Below are positions 6,523 through 8,854 of a stretch of 8,854 nucleotides of DNA, piece by piece. A program made the position numbers and the translations under genes. This DNA comes from Bacteroidales bacterium (lineage in GTDB: Bacteria > Bacteroidota > Bacteroidia > Bacteroidales > UBA10428). Position 1 is the first letter of the stretch, and every line of letters begins with the position of its first letter. Below the pieces are notes generated by a model. The model worked only from the letters and a program-made list of their open reading frames with translations, had not been told where the DNA came from and made no database searches. Location of the stretch: NCBI GenBank assembly GCA_003508755.1, contig DNTK01000546.1, positions 1-8,854 of the forward strand. The letters are read 5' to 3'.

Positions 6523-7449
6523 TTAACGCCTGTATGACTTGATATGCCGTTCTATTTTTGCCGGATACATATCGTCGGCAGTAACCATGATGGCTGTTTC
6601 CTCCACGTTGCCAAAATGTTCATTTAAAATAGTACCAAAGCTTTTTAGGGTAGGTGAAAGGTTTATATAAGCATTAATTAGTGGTGGAATATTTTCTCCT
6701 CGTGCACGTACTTCCTGTGACAAAATCTTCATATCATCCTGGGGGTTTTTGGCCGTTAAAATGGCGGACATCTTTTTTTCGTCCATGCCCGTATCAAGCG
6801 GATGATAAGCTCTTAAGAGGTTTTCGTTATCGCCAAAGTGTTTTTTCAGGTAATATAAAATCAGGTTACGGGCTTCGGGATTGTAACTGGTGTACATCGT
6901 AACTTTCCCAAAGAAATATTTGTATCCTGGGTTGTTAAGCCAAATAGCTCCTAATCCATCCCACAAATTGTCGAGTGCAAACAGGCTCTTTTTTCCCATA
7001 GCCGTGCTTTGGTAAGTAGGCTGAACAAATGAGCGTCCTAACTCAACGGTATATGGGATATATTCGTTCATGAACTTATCAGAAAACTCGAAAAGCTTAG
7101 CTGTTGCAATCTGAACTTTACCCTCTTCATTTTTACTCATTTCACCGCCAAGGTGGTATCGGTACCCACCAAGAATTTCTTTTTCCTGTGGATCCCAAAC
7201 GAGCAATTGACGGTAAGGATTTTCAATGGTATCGTATTCGTCAATATCCAGTTCTTTGCCTGTGCCTCCACCGGCAGCCCGGAAGGTGAGTTCGCGTAAA
7301 CGACCAATTTCGCGCATGGTATTGGGAGAATCGTGATGCGTTATAATATACAGTTCGTTGCCTGCATTATTGGAGTCGCGAAGAAACTTATCTCTGGTAA
7401 GCTCTTCTTGGATAAGTTTTTTGTCAACAGGAGGAATTACCTCTTTCAT
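6523..7449 (-). CDS. glsB: GlsB-like glycine N-acyltransferase (OlsB/GNAT family)
   Basis: This 308-residue protein belongs to the OlsB-type branch of the GNAT fold (Acetyltransf_5). OlsB attaches a 3-hydroxy fatty acid from acyl carrier protein to ornithine. The Bacteroides homologue GlsB does this with glycine, giving N-acyl glycine, the first step of glycine-lipid synthesis. Visible family marks are the early REIGRLRELTFRAAGGGTG (46-64), the acidic DIDEYDT (68-74), LLVWDPQEKEILGGYRY (82-98), and the core VELGRSFVQPTYQ (135-147), which corresponds to the E-x-GRS motif of OlsB. It has no signal peptide or membrane helix, so it probably works at the inner face of the cytoplasmic membrane. A GlsA-like acyltransferase gene lies upstream on the same strand, which favours glycine over ornithine as substrate in Bacteroidota. 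An exact TAnnTTTG box just upstream suggests its own promoter. The family is firm; the glycine specificity is inferred from taxon and neighbour. Confidence 0.85.
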   Translation of the reverse strand: MKEVIPPVDKKLIQEELTRDKFLRDSNNAGNELYIITHHDSPNTMREIGRLRELTFRAAGGGTGKELDIDEYDTIENPYRQLLVWDPQEKEILGGYRYHLGGEMSKNEEGKVQIATAKLFEFSDKFMNEYIPYTVELGRSFVQPTYQSTAMGKKSLFALDNLWDGLGAIWLNNPGYKYFFGKVTMYTSYNPEARNLILYYLKKHFGDNENLLRAYHPLDTGMDEKKMSAILTAKNPQDDMKILSQEVRARGENIPPLINAYINLSPTLKSFGTILNEHFGNVEETAIMVTADDMYPAKIERHIKSYRR

Positions 7450-7476
7450 ATACTATTCGTTCAAATAAAAGGATAA

Positions 7477-7484
7477 CAAAGGTA
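7477..7484 (-). promoter_or_regulatory. Promoter -7 box of the GlsB-like gene
   Basis: On the minus strand TACCTTTG (7484 to 7477) matches the Bacteroidota -7 consensus TAnnTTTG exactly, 27 bases before the ATG. That predicts a start near 7470 and a leader of about 20 bases. No TTG is visible at the usual -33 distance. The 287-base gap between the two acyltransferase genes (7450-7736) holds no gene. It also contains an imperfect hairpin at 7664-7699 (arms GGAATG-t-GGAT and ATCC-ag-CATTCC) that lacks a T run on the minus strand. Confidence 0.55.
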
Positions 7485-7736
7485 CAAAATAATTCCTGAG
7501 ATTTATCACGGTTTACTCTTATTGGTGTAATCTTTGTAGCTCCTATTTTTATTCACCTGTTTCTGTTTAAGAGGGATTATAAAATTCAACTTTTACTTTT
7601 CACTTCGCTTGCATTGCATCCTTTTTGTTGAGGGGTGATAAATGAATTTGGATAATATTTCCCGGAATGTGGATGATTAAAACTAAAATCCAGCATTCCA
7701 TTCCTGGGCCAAAACCTTTAACTCAAAACTCCATAC

Positions 7737-8591
7737 TTATACAGGAACTTTCGTATAGCCACCCATCTTATATACAATATCTTTCACCCATTTGGCCCAT
7801 TCAGCCGGGCGTTTCGATTTGTCAAAGGTTTGCCAGGGTATGGGCTTTCCAAACTTCACCACAAATTTTTTGTTGCGGTGCTTGTAGGTTTGGTCGATGA
7901 GGTAAAGCATTTCAATATTGGCTTTTATGCCTAAAAACTTTCTAATCTGGTACAGACGGTAAAAATATTTAGTGTTTTTACCACTGTGGAAAATGGGAAC
8001 TATATCGCGTTGGTATTGCTTCGATTTGGTAATAAAATTCTTTTGCCAGACGAGGTCCATAACCTGACCCTTCACTTTACGACTCACGAAACCGGCCGGG
8101 AAGGTTAATATTTGGGCATCCGACTGAAAGGCTTCATCGAGCTGTTGCGCCAACTGGTGTCCTTGCCCGCCATGCTTGTTTACCGGAATAAAAACCTCGT
8201 CCATATTTTTGAGGTTCATCAGAATATCGTTTACCAGGAATTTGAACTTGTCTGCACCATACTTGTGACCAATGATATACATAATTGTATGGCCGTCGAA
8301 ACCGCCAAGCGGGTGGTTCGAAGCAAAAATGTACTTGCCCGAATCCGGAATGTTTTCTTCGCCTTCAACCTCAAGTGTAACGTTAAAGTGTTTGATCATC
8401 GCTTTGGTGAATTCAAAACCCTTCAGGTGGCCATAATCCCTTATTATTTCATTGGTATAATCCTGGTGTGCTATTTTTTTTAGGTACCGGTATATAAAAC
8501 CGGGTACCCAGCGAGCTACTTTTGGATTTTTCTCGTAAAATATTTTCTTAATGTCAATCTCCTGCAGGCCTTTGCTGGCTTGTTGTTCCAT
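7737..8591 (-). CDS. glsA: GlsA-like PlsC-family O-acyltransferase
   Basis: This is a 284-residue member of the lysophospholipid acyltransferase (PlsC) superfamily. GlsA is thought to add a second acyl chain to the 3-hydroxyl of N-acyl glycine, completing the glycine lipid (the counterpart of OlsA in ornithine lipids). Motif I reads FASNHPLGGFDG (89-100), which places His93 and Asp99 with five residues between them, whereas typical PlsC enzymes have four (HX4D). Motif III reads FPAGFVSRK (164-172) instead of FPEGTRS. A motif IV-like strand is IVPIFHSG (197-204), and the C-terminal KFGKPIPW fits the family. I recall NHPLGG-type sequences and FPAG in Bacteroidota homologues, so these look like family traits, not damage. 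There is no signal peptide; attachment to the inner membrane face is likely. The ATG at 8591-8589 gives an N-terminus with no better alternative. It lies 287 bases upstream of the GlsB-like gene on the same strand. The superfamily is firm; the glycine-lipid role rests on the neighbour. Confidence 0.82.
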   Translation of the reverse strand: MEQQASKGLQEIDIKKIFYEKNPKVARWVPGFIYRYLKKIAHQDYTNEIIRDYGHLKGFEFTKAMIKHFNVTLEVEGEENIPDSGKYIFASNHPLGGFDGHTIMYIIGHKYGADKFKFLVNDILMNLKNMDEVFIPVNKHGGQGHQLAQQLDEAFQSDAQILTFPAGFVSRKVKGQVMDLVWQKNFITKSKQYQRDIVPIFHSGKNTKYFYRLYQIRKFLGIKANIEMLYLIDQTYKHRNKKFVVKFGKPIPWQTFDKSKRPAEWAKWVKDIVYKMGGYTKVPV

Positions 8592-8618
8592 GATTCATTG
8601 TCTGTCAGATTTGGGCTG

Positions 8619-8626
8619 CTAAGATA
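8619..8626 (-). promoter_or_regulatory. Possible promoter -7 box of the GlsA-like gene
   Basis: TATCTTAG on the minus strand (8626 to 8619) differs from TAnnTTTG at one base and lies 27 bases before the ATG, the same distance as the box in front of the GlsB-like gene. A TTG lies about 22 bases further upstream, slightly more than the usual 19-21. The rest of the segment to the right edge (8627-8854) shows no convincing gene. Confidence 0.35.
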
Positions 8627-8854
8627 CGAATTATTTGAGTTGGATTTCCAATGCCTTAATTTTTTTAAGCTTGCCGCATTTGCAATCCCTATTAAGAACA
8701 TATTCGTTTCATTATATTCAAAAATGATTAAAATTTTTGCATTCGTTTACATTAACCTATCCAGCTCGCGCAGACAGGGGTCTTTTCCTAACATGCAAAT
8801 TCAAGTATATATCATGAATGGGTCGTAATAAAATAGTTTGCAAAAAGAATACAC

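Noticed and set aside
7664..7699. Imperfect hairpin as a terminator of the GlsA-like gene
   Set aside because: The arms are interrupted by a bulge, the loop is 13 bases, and no T run follows on the minus strand.
8580..8828. Plus-strand frame of 82 codons at the right end
   Set aside because: It starts inside the GlsA-like gene, crosses that gene's promoter region, and its translation has no recognisable domain. The hydrophobic parts reflect AT-rich sequence.
8834..8840. TAGTTTG near the right edge as a promoter for a gene to the right
   Set aside because: It is one base short of the TAnnTTTG pattern, no -33 element is clear, and any gene it would serve is outside the window.

Overview
The window reads as chromosomal DNA of a Bacteroidota bacterium, most likely of the Bacteroidales/Marinilabiliales type. 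The evidence is the AT-rich gaps without Shine-Dalgarno sequences, -7 elements of the form TAnnTTTG next to starts, a long (633-residue) PurF-like amidotransferase, a SPOR-domain protein of the Bacteroidota type, and two acyltransferases resembling the glycine-lipid enzymes GlsA and GlsB. The genus cannot be named from this. No RNA gene, insertion sequence, CRISPR array or phage gene was seen, and base use looks even throughout.

Left part (1-1934), all on the minus strand: a multi-domain rhodanese-family sulfurtransferase runs off the left edge. Upstream of it is a small CoA-binding (YccU-like) protein that ends in a clear intrinsic terminator at 989-1020. A 427-base gap with no gene (1508-1934) then separates this pair from plus-strand genes.

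Middle (1935-4928), plus strand: a lipoprotein with a LEA14/WHy-type domain, a secreted SPOR-domain protein with a GTG start, and the PurF-like protein. The last two overlap by 8 bases (ATGACTGA), so an envelope protein and a purine-type amidotransferase are probably co-translated. A TAnnTTTG promoter lies just before the SPOR gene.

Right part (4925-8854), minus strand: reading leftwards, a PlsC-like O-acyltransferase (GlsA-like), then an OlsB-like N-acyltransferase (GlsB-like) with its own promoter, then a six-helix membrane histidine kinase without a response regulator in view. The kinase meets purF tail to tail, and the two stop codons share TTAA. GlsB and GlsA together are expected to make N-acyl glycine and then the diacylated glycine lipid, non-phosphorus membrane lipids of Bacteroidota.

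I found no wholly unknown multi-gene system. The points most worth a second look are the glycine-lipid pair with an adjacent orphan kinase, the aberrant catalytic motifs of the GlsA-like enzyme, the unusual PurF (two iron-sulfur ligand positions lost, altered oxyanion-hole motif), and a rhodanese whose two visible domains both lack the catalytic cysteine.
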